Assembly (NCBI GenBank): GCA_024529925.1
Contig: JAFEUB010000811.1
Span: forward strand, 1,572,001-1,636,000
DNA: 64,000 nucleotides
Source: Ophthalmolycus amberensis
Taxonomy: Eukaryota > Chordata > Actinopteri > Perciformes > Zoarcidae
Direction of reading: 5' to 3'
Under the pieces are notes generated by a model, which was given only the letters and a program-made list of their open reading frames with translations, made no database searches and was not told the DNA's origin. Position 1 is the first letter of the stretch, and each line of letters begins with the position of its first letter. This document shows, piece by piece, positions 38,217 through 51,856 of the stretch. A program made the position numbers and the translations under genes.

Positions 38217-41200
38217 AACTGTCATTTTTAAGTGTGATTTAGTGTGTAAAAGTGTGTGTGCCTGCATATATACATTACATAACAATTCCCTGGAGTATAG
38301 ATGTGTCCAGTCTTGAATGCCTGAGTATGTATGTGTGTGTGTGGGTCTATTCTGCTTCGTGTGCAGCTCTGCATTTTGACCACAGTACCTCCTCCTCCAT
38401 CGTTTTTTCTTCTTGCTCCCTCCGCTCTCTTTTTCTTCCGCCTTCTCGACGGCCTCCTGCCCTCCCTGGCACGTCTGCTGATTCCGTCCTCATCATGACT
38501 TATTAGCAGGGTGTTGACTATTCGCTGGGCTGTGCATGGTAGGCCAGCTGCAAACTCATTATCACTTCATTATTCTGTGTCAGCCTCTAATTTATTCCCC
38601 TGCTGCGCCGGCCTGCTGTCCCTCGAGATCATACCCCCCCCTTAATCGCCGCTTTTTCTGAAAGGCTGTGGGAAGATGCGGTGAGAAAGATTGAGGGAGG
38701 GATGGAGAGAAAATCCTTGTTGGGGAGAGATGTGCAGGGACGGATGCAGGTGTATTGGCAGAGCGGGAGCTCATTACAGTGAGGCTGATGGGAGTTAAGG
38801 GAGTTAACGCACTGCAGGCAGTGACCCTGAAAGTCAGTTGTACAGCTGATGACTCAGCATTCTGTTTGCTTACTGTAAGGCGTCTGCTGGAGAATGCACA
38901 CAGAATAGAGTGTCTGTCTTCAAGTCACTGTACAGCTGCCAATCAACAGGTCATTTGGTTTCCACGTCGTCCTCCACCATCTCGCTGGAGTTCACGGATG
39001 ATGATGATGATGAGACATCATAGCCACAAGTTGTGCTACAGGGATAATTATAGCCATTTAAATAACGTATTACCGTCTGTCATTAGGGATATGTCACTCT
39101 GCAATTATATTTTAATTATAATGTAAAATAGCAACAATTGGCCCATCACTGACATATTTTTAACAAATAAGAGCTATACTAATTATATTGTTTGGTGATA
39201 GTATGGTATTAATTTGTCACCCATTGATGAAAAGTGTGATGGAAGACTTAACATGTATGATTAAAATACACTTTATAAACGGTATTCAAGCATATCCTTT
39301 TCTCTGGGGTCGAAGGGAGCCGACACTTTCAGCAGTTACAGTTTACCTCGGAGGACACTTGGGTCACGCCCTTCTTTATTTATTTCTGGGAATTTAAGGG
39401 TTTAAGCAACCCTGGGGATTTTAGATTTAGATTCTACAATAAAATGTATTTTAAGGCTCAGAATTGGAGTATATTTAGTCATAGTATCTTTCCACCAGGA
39501 CTCAGTAGAATCAGTGTGGAGAGGGCTGTGAAACGAGATTTAGACCTCATGTTGGGAAATAAAACTCTAAATCTTGATTCGTAATTTTCTAATGCAAGGG
39601 AATAAAGCCCTGTTGTTTCCGTTTGTTAAGAAGCAGCAGCAGATTTTCAGAGAACTGCTCCACTCGAATCAAACTTGGAAGTAAAACATACTTGTTTTGG
39701 GGACATCAACTCATGACTTTAGCATTTCTAAAATCCTGGCATCGGCCCCGAGTCTCGGGTTTTATTTCCTAATTAAAATCCCTCTTAACCGTGTCCTCTA
39801 ACTCTGGCTGAGAGAGCACAGAAGGGCTGAGTTGATAAGAATATTGATACCTTATCTAGGTCGCCTTCAGTTATTGCAGTGCTTTATGAACTTTTTTACC
39901 CTGTGTTTCACCTCTCAAGACTTACAGAACATGATGCAAGCATAAGGCAGTAAAGGCCAGTGCTTATTTTGTAAAGATGCAAATACGTTATCGAACATAA
40001 ATATCAGCTTTCTAGGCGAGCATTAGTTTGATTGAGACCCCCTGACACTTCTATGTAGTGTTTATGTGCAGTATGTCGATTAATAATACAATGTCGAGAA
40101 TTTCAAATTGACCAATGACACATTTGTATATGTCTCCACACCTCTAAAACCCGGCCAATACCCTTAATAGTTTGTCTATTCATTATATATTAACTGACTT
40201 ATCTATGGAAAGGGCAAGCACTACCGAAGAGTCCCTTTAGGATGGGATAGCATGTTAGCTATCAACTCCTTAAACACAAACATTTAGCTTCTTTTAACCA
40301 GCACATTCTCACCCCAATGCGTAAAATACTGCTGCTTGGTCGGCGCTCTTAAGCTTGAAACTACGACGCACTATGTACAGTTATGGACATGTCAGGCACA
40401 CCTGTCAATATAAACTCATTACATGCATAGTGTCTTTTCAAAATAAACTTCCATCTACACAGCAAGTTTATGTTTAGGCAACAAAAGTACTCACTTTATG
40501 ATTTACCTCTCATTCATACATTCATGTTGGCGGAACTGCCGGGTCATGGAATTTAATTGTAAAGTTTTAGTCGCCTATAACAGCTGTTTGTAGGGGTTTT
40601 GTTCTACATCTGCAGTTTTAAGCTGCAGCTGCTGTTACTTCCTATTGATGAGGGTAACAATGTGAAAAATAACATGATAAATCCACAATAGGACGTTATG
40701 TTTGTGATATAAATGCAGTGGTTGAACACTGCTATACATTAGATGGTGATCTCGAATGATTTAATGCTGCAGTGTGTCTTCATCTTGACTTCTCATGACA
40801 TAGATCATGAGCACACAGATGGGGAGGGAGACTCTAATGCCTGCATGTCTTTGTCTGCTCATACATACATTGAGCTGGAGTCTTCTTTATGAAGCTCTTT
40901 TGTTCTCTGCCACCTGTCCGGGTCTAGATCTGTAGATTAAAGTCATTCATCTTGTCAAACAACATACATGCAGATATCTCATTTTCACGAGGCTGCAGAT
41001 GGAAGTGTATGTGACGGGCTCTAGATCCCTCTGAAGCCCTGATTAAGCTCTGCTAATTGATATGCTAATTGGGTGTGTATCATGGTTCCTGCATGATCAA
41101 TGCAAGATGAGCCCATACGAGGCAATTAACTTCTGTGATGGTGCAGAGACACTCTGAACAAAAGGCCGACATGTCTTTGTGTGTGTGGAGTCACATGCAT

Positions 41201-43734
41201 GGTTTGGTTGTGGAGGTGGGGGGGGTGGGGGGGGGGGGATGTACAGACCTATCTGGCTCTTTGTTCGACTTCTGGTCACCGTTTGGCCATTTTTATTGTA
41301 AGCTTGCAAATGGTAAACTGTGTAGTCTGTGATTAAATAATCTGATGTTTGCTCACATGCACCCGTTTTGGTCAAATGAAGCTCCTAGTATGGGTCTGAT
41401 TAGATATTTAACTGACTTCTGACACGTTGTAGTAACTGCACCAGTAACGGGCTCCTGCAAGCAATACAAACTGCCAATTTGGCTGTTGATTCCCAGCGGG
41501 ACCATTGTCGTTATCCTCTAATTGATTCAGTCTTTTTACAAAGTAGTGTATTTTTATCATTTATCTAAATAAGGTTAAAGCTTAAATAGTTAAAGTTAAT
41601 GAAATAATAGATGAACTGAACCGCTAATGTCTATTTTAGGTCGTTTGTTTTCTATCAAGTTATCTGAAACACTAAATTCATGAAAATGTGTTGAATAAAA
41701 AAAAACAGTATTCAAATAGCATGAAGAAATATAGGTCAGTTGCTTATTAAGTTTGGGGAAAAAACAGAGGTAGGTGAGATAAGCGTCGTGGGAAATTTGG
41801 TATAATTTTCATATTTGTACATTTCCACCAGTACAACAGAGTGATGCAATACTCTACTCTGCTGCTCGCACTTTCTCTGCACTTACAGGATCTTTGTTTT
41901 TAAATCTACCAGTCAATCCCAGTTGCTATTACTTTTGTGTTTTCTCTTTATTGCTGTACGTGAAACTCTAATTAAATGTTTAGTAGAGGGCAGTATTTTC
42001 CCGACAGAGAAATAAAGCATTCTTCTTTACCTTTACCCCGTACGTTTGTTATTGTGTCAAACCAAGTCTCACTCTTAGGAATCTCGTTCTGATTTCTGCC
42101 GCGCCAATAAGAAACGTTTAGATCACACTACGCTTTGCTTTCTGGACTACAATACAACAAATTCAACACCGGTGGCCTGTGTCCCTCCTCTCGCCAACTT
42201 CACTCGAAATTGCCCTTTACCAACGGTCCAAAGAAAAGCAGCTCAAAATAACTGGTGAATTAAAACAATATATCAAAATAAGCTGCAGTCAACACAAGTC
42301 TTTGTGTTACTGATATATTACCAATAGTTCCATTGCTAGTTTACATTATTTTGAAGCGAAACAACAGTTACAGTAGGAAGTGTTGAGTTTGCATCTGTTA
42401 TGCTCATATTTAGCTTGAAAACGGAGCCAAAGCTATGCTCGCCCCTCTATAATCTTTCCACAGAACACCATGTGGTGAAAAAAGGAGAACTTTATTAGAA
42501 CTTTGTCCTCCACTTCTACACATTTTCCTGTCATTACCCTGTTGAATACACTACAGGGAACACTTTTCCACAGGAGTTCTAGGGTCAAGAAAGTGTTATT
42601 AAGTGTTCAAAATGTGTTGGCCGTGTCACAGCAGAGCGCAAAGGAAAGATAGTGACGATTAACGGGGCCCCTGAGCTGCAGACCATGACGGGTCTCTTCC
42701 ATTCAGAGCAGTTAGTCAGGTGTAGAAGACTTGTAAGTATTCCTAATCGCCTGTCTCACTGTGGACTCTTTGTAATGGGTTAGTTTTGCTCTGCAGGGCC
42801 TCAGAGGGTTAACTGCAGCTTTAAGCGTGTCTTTAAGTGCTCAGCTAGTCATGTGCTTTAGGAAAAATATAGAGAATCAATCACGTGTTATTTAAGTGGA
42901 AGGGTAGACTTTCAAATAATAGTCTTTGAATTCTTTGCACTATGACCAAGATCTACAAATGTTTAAGTCATACATAAAAGTTTACAAGTGTATAAAAACT
43001 TTCTCCGAGCTATTTGTGGATGCCCTGTGTGCATTTATGGACTTAGACTGCTCCTTCTGTGTTGACACTGCAGCTTTGTTAGTCCCTGCTTTCCCTGTAC
43101 AACCGTTTCTCATTCTATCATGTCAACAGAACAAGTTTATTTTAAATGGGTTTCCTACATTCTGTATACGTATAGGATGTACTTGTAAACAAATGCCTAT
43201 GGTCTGGATTACCAGAGCTCTGCAGGACAAACACAGAAACAGTAACACAATTTCTCAGCTCTGCTGTAGAAGTGTTGCCCCAATGTTCAGATACATGTGA
43301 GAAGTTCTTTTTTTATTTATTCATAATCTCTGAATAATTAGTTGAAAGAGGACAAGGTATACTTACAATAACTGTTTGCTAAAGCAAAGAGAAACTATGA
43401 GGACTGAGGTTTTTAAAAGATGTCTTTTTCAACCTCAACATCATTTAGTTGCTGTGAATATGACGGGATGGTCCTCTGCTTTTTTTAATGTAGTTTTGGT
43501 GACAAGTGATGGCGATGTTGGCGTTGACCATTGTACCTTTATCCATATTTGTGTTTTTTTTATGTTATTCATCGCTGTACCCCTCCGTTTGTTGTTATGG
43601 TGGTCCAAGCAGCAAGTTTGGTTTCGATCCATTCTCATTTATAGGGGAAGATGTGAACACTTGACCCTGTGAAGTCAGAAAGCTTAGTGCCAGAATCTAA
43701 TTAGGAGTAAAAGTTGAGTAAAGCTTACTTAACT

Positions 43735-43740
<6 letters not shown>
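36907..43740. other. 6.8 kb with no gene recognised
   Basis: Holds a G run (37362-37378), a CA repeat (38182-38215), an ATG/GAT triplet run (39000-39013) and a G-rich tract (41216-41240). ORFs of 80-124 codons (38755-39126, 42926-43300) show no domain and no paired splice sites. Confidence 0.4.
38182..38215. repeat. (AC)17 microsatellite
   Basis: Continuous AC run. Confidence 0.95.

Positions 43741-43793
<53 letters not shown>
43741..43793. repeat. (TA)26 microsatellite abutting the LINE
   Basis: Uninterrupted TA run of 53 bp directly at the broken 3' end of the LINE remnant. Confidence 0.95.
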
Positions 43794-43795
<2 letters not shown>

Positions 43796-45408
43796 AAACA
43801 GCATCAGTGTTCTTCTTCCAGTTTAATTTACTGTCCAGATAGACCCCGAGATATTTATACGACTGGACTATCTCTATCTGCTAACCTGCAATAGTCACTG
43901 GGGAGACCTCCTCCTTCTTCCTTCTAAAATCAATGACCAACTCTTTGGTCTTTCCAATATTTAGTTTTAAAAAGTTTTCATCACACCAGCTGACAAATGA
44001 TTCAACCTCCCGTTTGTAGGCCAGGTCATTGCCTCGGGTAAGTAGACCAACCAGAGCAGTGTCATCTGAAAACTTCTGGATGTTACAGGACACATGGCTC
44101 TGCCTGTAGTCAGCTGTATAGAGTGAGAATAAAAAGGGGGATAAAACTGTTCCCTGTGGTGCTCCAGTTTTAGTTAAGATGGTGTCAGACAGTTTGTTAT
44201 CAAGCCTGACAAACTGTGGTCGAGACAGAAGGTAATCCAAAACCCAAGCAACAGTTGTATTGTGCAGTTTAAAAGTCATACGTTTTTTAGCTAAAAGGTG
44301 CGGTTGGATTGTATTAAAAGCACTGGGAAAGTCAAAGAACATGATCCGAACAGAGCTGGCAGTTGTTGCAAGATGATATCAATAGTGTGGAGCATAACAA
44401 GTAGTGCATCATCTACCCCTACACCCTTCCTGTATGCAAACTGCAAAGGATCTTGGAAGACTGAGACCTGTGTACTCAGGTGACCCAGGACAACCCTTTC
44501 AAAACATTTCACTATGTGCGACGTCAGAGCTATAGGTCTCAGGTTAGTAAGACTATGACTCCTCACACTGTTGTTCTTTGGGATTGGGACTAAACAAGAT
44601 GTTTTCCATATTACTGGAATTTTCGATGAAGACAGAGACAAGGAAAAGATAAAATGAAGGACTGAGCACAGCTGGTCGGCGCAGACCTTAAGGGTGCGTG
44701 GATGGACACCGTCAGGGCCTGCTGCCTTGTTCACCTTAAGGCGCTTTAGCTGCTGTCGAACCTCCTCAACATTTAGTACAATAGCTGGGCTACAGTCCTC
44801 AGGACTAGTCAGTGCAAGAGAAGAGAGGATGCTCTCGTGAGATGCAGAGAAATCAAATTCATCAAACCTTGCAAAGCTTCATTTACATTGATCCCAGCAC
44901 CAGGGACGCTGACAGAGCTGGTCCCATAACCAGTAATAGACTTCATGCTGTTCCAGAGGCCCCTTGTGTTACTGTTGGACATCTGTCCTTCAACCCTTTC
45001 CTTATATTTACGCTTACCCTGTTTGATAATTGCTTTTAATTCCTTTTGGGCAGTTTTAATCATGTCTTTGTTGCCGCTGAGAAAAGCAGTTTTCTTCCTA
45101 TTAATAGCAACTTTAATCTCCCTTGTCACCCAAGGTTTGTTATTAGGGAAAGTTTTTATTTGTTTACAGGGAATGATATTCTCGACACAGTAATTAATAT
45201 AACTGGTGACTTTATCAGAGATGCTGTCCAGATCATTGTCATCCTCCAGAAACACAGTCCAGTCAGTGCACTCAAAGCACCCTCTTAACGTTTCACATGC
45301 ATCCTCCGTCCACACACCAACGGAACCCTGAAGAGGAGATGATGGGAGCAGATAATCCCACTGGATGCCAGTCTGCATGCTCATTAGATGGAGCTCAGTA
45401 TAAAGCAT
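43794..45408 (-). mobile_element. Non-LTR retrotransposon remnant with reverse transcriptase (L2/CR1-like)
   Basis: Three minus-strand ORFs in different frames carry one decayed ORF2. 45408-44809 contains RGCFECTDW, FPNNKPWVTREIK and a Lys/Arg-rich linker typical of the region between endonuclease and reverse transcriptase. 44734-44291 has KAAGPDGVHPRTLK, LVPIPKN and NLRPIALTSHIVKCFERVVL. 44342-43881 has FFDFPSAFNTIQPHLL (motif A), GAPQGTVLSPFLFSLY (motif B), FSDDTALVG (motif C, catalytic Asp pair at 44066-44061) and LNIGKTKELVIDF (motif D). After a stop, SYKYLGVYLDSKLNW follows and the element breaks off at the TA repeat. The endonuclease, the end of ORF2 and the 3' UTR are missing. Frameshifts and stops make it dead. 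The 5' boundary (about 45310-45408) is approximate, and the clade is inferred from motif style. Confidence 0.88.
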
Positions 45409-47340
45409 TGCTCTGATGCCTCATTTTGAAAATTAGAAAGTGTGTGGGGTGTCTTTTCGAGGTCCGCACCAAACCGTGGAGCCATTACCGTCATTACCCC
45501 CCACCCCCCACCCCCCCCTTCCAAACCGAGTCTGAACCCTTTCAGGCCAGTACAGGCGGCTCTCTACACTATTGTTTTGTCTTACACATACTTCTAGACC
45601 TGGATGCATGTCTGTTGAGGCCTCAGTCTAGCTCACAAGGGGCTTGGTGTATTTTTGAGTTTCAGTCAGGATCATATCAAGTGTTAGAGGAGACTGAAGC
45701 CAGAACTCTGAACCCCCCACCCAGTTTTCAAGTTTATAGACCGTACTGACAAGTCCACAACCTTCGTTGACATGTTGTCTGTGTTTCAGACTCGGGTCAC
45801 AGGAATTCAGCATGTTAGAAAGTTTGTTGAAGGTTTTTCTCTGCCGCTTCATGAACTTGACATTTGAGTCCGATCTCCTTTCTCTCTGATTGCTGGTTTG
45901 TGTCCGTCAGGGCTGAAGAGTGTCTAGTGGAGAATGACCCAGTGGAAGAAACACAAAAAACAAATGAAATAGACAAAATGCCCCAAAAAAGACACCGCTC
46001 GAACACAAATGCATATGTCAAATAAATATTCATCAAACAACACAAGCTGTCACACAAGTTTCTAACGAACCATAAAAAAGGAGATCATATTTAAAGTCTT
46101 TATTCATTGTGTCTCTTACAAACGTGAACTGTATTTTGCTTCCTTGTTAATCGTTGACCTGCTCTGCTCACCATAGCTGTGCGCTTCAGTTGAAGACGGA
46201 TGTTATTTTCAGTGATGGAAACTAAGTTCATTTACTCTGAACTTGTTTGTGTTGAGTGTTTCCATTTAGTCCTCATTTAAAGTTCTGTAATTTACACTCA
46301 TTTGAATGCTGCGGTTCCTAGTTCATGATGCCTTGTTATAAAGTATATATATATTAAGTAGTTCCAGGGACCTGCACCCCCACCAGCTACTGTACAGCGT
46401 TAAAATGCTTGCATCTCAATACAGCATGCATATTGCTATAATACTCTTAAAGAGGCCATTCACCATGATAAGTACTTGGTAGTTTGTGGATATTTTGCAA
46501 ATAAACCTGCTTCAAAAGTTTAATTAACACGCCCAAGAATAGGGAAATGGGGCAAAAATGTAAAATTAATTGAATGGAATTTGTAATTCAAACTGTGAGA
46601 GTGAAAGAAGAAGAAGAAGGAGAGGAGATCAAATACGAGTCTGTGCTTTTAAGAGTCGGCTCCCCTGGGGTTTGTGTTTCAAGGTTTGTGTATCGTGAGT
46701 CTACAGAGGGGGCCACAGCCTCCATTTTCCAAATAAAGAATCGGATTTAAGCTTTATATAGAGCAGAATAATGATGTGGATTCTTGCAGAGAGAAATAGT
46801 CTTTTAATAAGTGAGGGCTGGTTGCAAGGGCCACTCTCAAGGCTGCAGAGCCGGGATTAATGCAGCAGGCATCATTTATAGAGGAATCACTCACGCTCAC
46901 TCATTATTGATTTCACCCAACGGCTTCACTAAAACATACACAAGTTAAAGGACTTTATTCCCTTTAACTTATGTTGACAAAGTGCAGTTTGTTACATTTT
47001 CCAATAATTAATGGTAATAAATACTTCTTTGAGAAATGTAAAGTACTGTCTTTACAATGCTGATATCAATAAAAGGCTCAGAAGCATCAATAGATGTGCT
47101 TTGAGAGGATTATGAAGTGTATGAAAGCAAAACATCACTGGTCACAGAAACAGTGTCATTAATATGGTTATCAAGTAATCAAAGAATGACAAACTGCATA
47201 TTCAAGATCATTTTACTTTTTATAGCCACTTTATGTCTAGTTCAGTCATTCCGCTGATGTATTGGTCAAAGCTGATAAGAGGGACAGCATATTTGTTTTA
47301 CTATTAGTAAACATGCTGAAGTCGAGCAACCAATAATCAG
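45409..47340. other. No gene recognised
   Basis: A C-rich tract lies at 45497-45520 and a GAA run near 46606-46619. Otherwise AT-rich unique DNA. Confidence 0.4.
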
Positions 47341-47560
47341 TGTTGGAACAGGGATTAAGATATGTTAGCAGTAAAAGTAGCAATACAACACAGTAGAAAT
47401 ACATTTGTTTGAAATTGGAAGTATCTTAAAATGTAGTATGTTACGTCATAAGTCATAAAAAAGCCAAAGTAAAATAATTTAATATTGGTGGAACAAATAT
47501 GTCAATAAAGTTACACAATTATAATTAATGTGGTTAAGTGATATATTTTGTCAAACAATA
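47341..47560. repeat. Dispersed repeat-like fragment
   Basis: gcagtaaaagtagcaataca then acacagtagaaatac resembles the agtaaaagtagcaataccacaatgtagaaatactc part of a common teleost repeat. It runs into the AT-rich tandem array. Confidence 0.35.
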
Positions 47561-48990
47561 TATTGTATATGTCAAAAAAGAAAAAAACGTATCATATAGT
47601 ATTTAAAAAATGTATTTAAAAAAGTAATAGTATGGTATTTTGAAAAATATTACAAAAAGGTTTTAGTATTGAATGTGAAAGTCATTGCATAGCATGTAAA
47701 AAAAACACATTGTCTTAGCATGTTAAAACTAGTATAGTATGTAACAAATTCATAGTCATAGTATACTCTATCTCAAATATATAAGTCATAGTATATGAAA
47801 ACATTTTTAAAAGACATACTATAGCATGTCTAAAAAAATAATGAAAAAATGACGGTATAGAATGTCAAAAGAATGCATAGTTCGATAAAAGTGATAAGAC
47901 ATAGAACAGCAAGTTTAAAAAAGGAATTGAATAGCATGTTAAAAACAGTCATAGTATAGTATGTTGTGAAAAGCAAAAAACAAAAAAAAGTGAAAGTAGT
48001 CACATAGCATAGTTTGTCAAAAAAGTCATGAATGGATCATAGTATAGCATGTCAAAAGAAGTGATACAAAGCCATAGTATGGTATTCCAATAAAAAAGTC
48101 ATAGTATAGTATGATGTAAATGGTAAAGAAAAAGTCATAGTATAGTATATCGTAAATAGTAAAAAAAGTCACAGCATAGTATGTCAAATAAAAGTCATAA
48201 ATAGTAAAAAAGACACAGTATAGCATGTCGTAAAATGTTTTAAAGTCATAGTATAGTAGTAAAATAATATTTGTCGAAAAAAAGTCACAGTATAGTATGA
48301 CGTAAATGGTAAAAAAAAAGTCATAGTATGTCGTAAAAATTTAAATGGCACAGATCGGGAGCGAGCGAAGGACTTTGAAAGTTAGCGGAAACATTAACGT
48401 GAGACAACATCCGGTTTCTTCAGACGAACATCCGGTTTTCAGAATAAGATGCCAATAAAGTATGAATTATATTCACATTAAGTATGAAACATGCTACCTG
48501 CATCTCGTGAACCAAATGTTATTGCCCTTTTGTTCATATAGCAGTACTTTTAAAATAAAAGTGCGCAATACACTACTTTTGAATTCATTATTGAACTTTG
48601 CCATAACAATGCGATTAATCGCAAAAAATCCATGCGATTAATCGCGATTAAATATTTTAATCGTTGCCCAGCACTAATAAAAAGTCATAAGACAGTATGT
48701 TGGAAAAATGTATATATATGTTGAAAATAGTCGCAAAAAAGGCATAGTATGACATGTTGAAAACATTTTCGTATAGCATCTTAAAGAATGTTGAATTTAG
48801 ACGCATAACTCACAGTCTAGCATATAAAAAGTGATAAGAGAACCATAGTATAGCGTGTCAAAAAAGTGATAAAAAAGGCATTGTTGAACAAAGTCAGTCA
48901 TGTCGAAAAAGTCATAGAAATGTCATAATAAAAAAAGTCTTCGTACATTATGTGGGAAAAAAGGTTTAGTATAGAATGTCGAATAAAACA
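47561..48990. repeat. Decayed AT-rich tandem array (gtcatagtatagtatgtc motif)
   Basis: The words catagtatagtatgtc, catagtatagcatgtc, aaaaaagtcatag and related forms recur dozens of times at irregular 20-60 bp spacing. This reads as an old, eroded minisatellite. The core is interrupted at about 48345-48676 by an unrelated insertion. The Tyr/Phe-rich ORF at 48226-48026 (minus) is a by-product of the repeat. Confidence 0.75.
48345..48676. mobile_element. Insertion inside the tandem array, with GCGATTAATCGC palindromes
   Basis: Sequence without the tandem motif, flanked on both sides by aaaaagtcata-type repeats. Its right end has the perfect palindrome gcgattaatcgc twice (48611-48622 and 48634-48645), then gattaaatattttaatcgtt and gcccagcacta. 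This is the style of a common vertebrate hAT-like/non-autonomous terminus. No matching left terminal repeat was found, so it may be truncated. Confidence 0.5.
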
Positions 48991-49485
48991 AGAAAAAACT
49001 TGTAGCGGTGCAACGGATCTTAAAACTCACGGCTCTGATCGTATCACGGATCAGCACAAAAGAAAAAAGGGATAAAATATAACATTTAAAGATCCCTGAT
49101 CATGTTTCTTTGCCACCGATACTTATTACCAATCATTGATGATGTTGGCCATGTTGGCAGATACAGATCCCTGAGTTTATGGCAACTGGTCTTTTTAGCA
49201 TCTGTCCCAAAAATCATTTCAACCACTCCGAAGTTAGTGTTAACCAAAAATAAATCTAAACGTTATCCTTTTACTTTGTTCTCTTCATTTTTTTTGTTAT
49301 CCTTTAAATAAGGAAATAAAAGATTGTATTTTTTATCTATTAATACAAATGTTGTCATTAGTAGTTTTAAAGTAATTTAAAAAGTCATCAGACCCCAAGG
49401 ACACCCTGTATAAAGTACCTAACTCTGTACTTAGGGGTGCATTACCAACCACAATAAAACACAGATCCATAAATGTTTGTACTTG
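48991..49485. other. Spacer between tandem array and pik3r3 3' end
   Basis: AT-rich, with no gene recognised. It carries the GU-rich element (minus strand, about 49450-49470) mentioned for the poly(A) candidate. Confidence 0.35.
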
Positions 49486-49499
49486 AACAAAATATTTTC

Positions 49500-49505
49500 T
49501 TTATT
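49500..49505 (-). terminator. Candidate distal poly(A) signal AATAAA
   Basis: On the minus strand AATAAA is followed 25-60 bases later by a GU-rich stretch (tgtgttttattgtggttgg, about 49470-49450), the usual arrangement of a cleavage site. It is the last good signal before the decayed tandem array. Earlier AATAAA hexamers exist, so use of this one is unproven. Confidence 0.3.
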
Positions 49506-51832
49506 CTGCAGATAAACGTACATTAGTTCAGCTCAGAAACAAATGTAGAATCTACAACCAACAAACGTTTGCAACCAATACGAGAAAGTAAAGTGAACTG
49601 TGATCAGCAAAAAACCATTTGAAAGACAGAATACCAAGAGAAGCCGTTAGCAGGTAGAAGGCAACACTGAGAAAGAGACCGACTACAGTCAGTCAAACAG
49701 CTGTACGGGAGGACATCAGTGTCTGAACTTTGAGTTGCTGGGTGTTTGGGCCTGTTCACAGCAAAGTTCAAGTCATTCAAATGAAATCAGACGATCAAAT
49801 TCTGGGAAATTTACACAGAAATTTGTGCCATTGAACAGCAAACTGCCTTGACACTTGACCTTTTGAGGTGGTGATCTAAATATTAAAAATAAAAAAAATC
49901 TTTTGCTAATCAGTGTCGCAAAGGTCTTCTGCAACGGTGCATAGTGCACCTGAAGAGCATCGTTCACCACAGTTTAGTATATTTGCTCCCATTGCTGCAA
50001 TCAGACATGAACAACATCTGGAAAAGGTTTAATAATAACAATATTCCAACGCCCAATGTTCTCAAAACACATCTGTATTCAGGGTCCTCTCTCAGTGTTA
50101 CGCTGGTATGGCTTTATACAACTGACACAAACAGAAGTGGAACTTGTTGCGGCTGTAAGCGGTGATGTTAAACTTGCTATATCAAATTCAGATCGGAATA
50201 CACCATAAACAGACAAATAACAGTTGTTTTTTCAAAGACATCTTTTTTACCTTTTTTCTTTTATACACAAAAAAAAACAACAGTCAAGAGTACCAAGTAT
50301 GCATGCTGGATCTGTACGTATGTCAAAAAAGGGGGGAAGTGGGGGCATATACACTTATTTAAAATCTTTTTTTAAGTTAGTTTATTTTAAAAGTCCTTTA
50401 TTTTCGTATATAAGAAGTTGTTACTCCTCAAAGCTGTGCTGGGTACTGTGATCAGATAAGCAGTGGTAAGAACGCAACACGACTCCTCGCTGACCTATTC
50501 AAACCTGGCTGCAAATAAAACTTTGCAGAACCGCTTGAGGGCGAGTAGTAGTACTTGTAGTAACGGAAAGTAGTAGAACGGTAGTAGAGGAACAGCAGAC
50601 GGTTGCTATTTGTAACAGTCCACGGGTGGTAGTGAGTATAAACACTCAGAAAAAGGTAACGGTAGGCTTATTGTTACAGAGACTGCACCTTTGTTTGAAC
50701 CAAAAGTTCTGTTTATCTTCTGAGAGGTGAACCTAAAGCCTGTTTCCTGGAGTTATTTGAGTTGGAGTATTCCAATGTGAAAACTCAACTAAACAGTCAG
50801 TAAAAGTGACAAAACAGATATTTTGGTTTGTCCCACTAACCCTCATCTTCTTCCTGCCTGATCTTAGTACCACAACTACGAGTATTCAGAAATATCTGGG
50901 AGTGGATGCACCTGAGGGTGAACATGCGCCCCTCCATCAAGAACCCCTGGCTGACGGAAAAGGGAATATTGCATGTTGTGGTGGAGTGAGACACGGAGGG
51001 AAATCGTCCTGCAGAAACCTCAACTCTGTAAGTGTTGAATTCATCCGACGTTAAATCAGAAACAACCATTTAACGGTTAAAAAAAAAAAATAGTGATTCA
51101 AAATATTGTTGTCCCCGTTTACTTGGAGCAAGCTGCTGTAGTCGGAGGGGGAGGTTATGGTACTGGTTGTGGAAGTATCATAATCAAACATATTAACATG
51201 AGGATGGATAGGATGCGGTTTTAAAAATTACCAAATGCAGAAAGAAGTTATTCTTATCAAATCAGTGTCAAATTAAACCGTTAAATGTACAGAGCCCCCA
51301 AAGTTCCAAAAAAAAAAAAAAAAAGGATCCAAAATCCACGTTTGTTCTTGAGATCTCTGCAGGACATTTTCACAACAGACATAGAAAAGTTTCAAATTGC
51401 AAACCAATCCCAACTCCAGCTATGGCCATCATGTGCAAATATATGAAGTAGCATGAGTGAGAAAGTTGTGACTTTTGGTAGTTTTCTTTTAAATCCTCAA
51501 AAGAAGTCAGTTCATACCAACGGCACACAAACTGAAGAGTGCAGATGAAGTTAAATCTGATTTGATTTGACATCGGGACATCATTGAACAAGGATTTTAA
51601 GGAAGCATCCTTCCTGACGTGTCACAAAAGTACCTGTTTAAAACAACTGAACAGATCAACCAACACAATCCTAGCTAGCTGTACGGGACACTCATTCACG
51701 CAACATGGTTTTTATCTTCTGAGTTGTGGTGATATCAAGGCAATGGAGATTAAAACATCACTGAAACATCCATTTCCAACGATCAACAACTGAAGGATTA
51801 AGAAGAACTGAAATCTTTGGTCTTGATGTTTT

Positions 51833-51856
51833 GGGGGGGGGGGGGGGGGGGGGGGG
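51833..51856. repeat. G24 homopolymer (C24 in pik3r3 sense)
   Basis: 24 consecutive G on the plus strand. Homopolymer length in an assembly is approximate. Confidence 0.9.

Noticed and set aside
50806..51069. Overlapping ORFs of 77-82 codons on both strands.
   Set aside because: No motif, inside the presumed 3' UTR, and the mirrored openness suggests chance.
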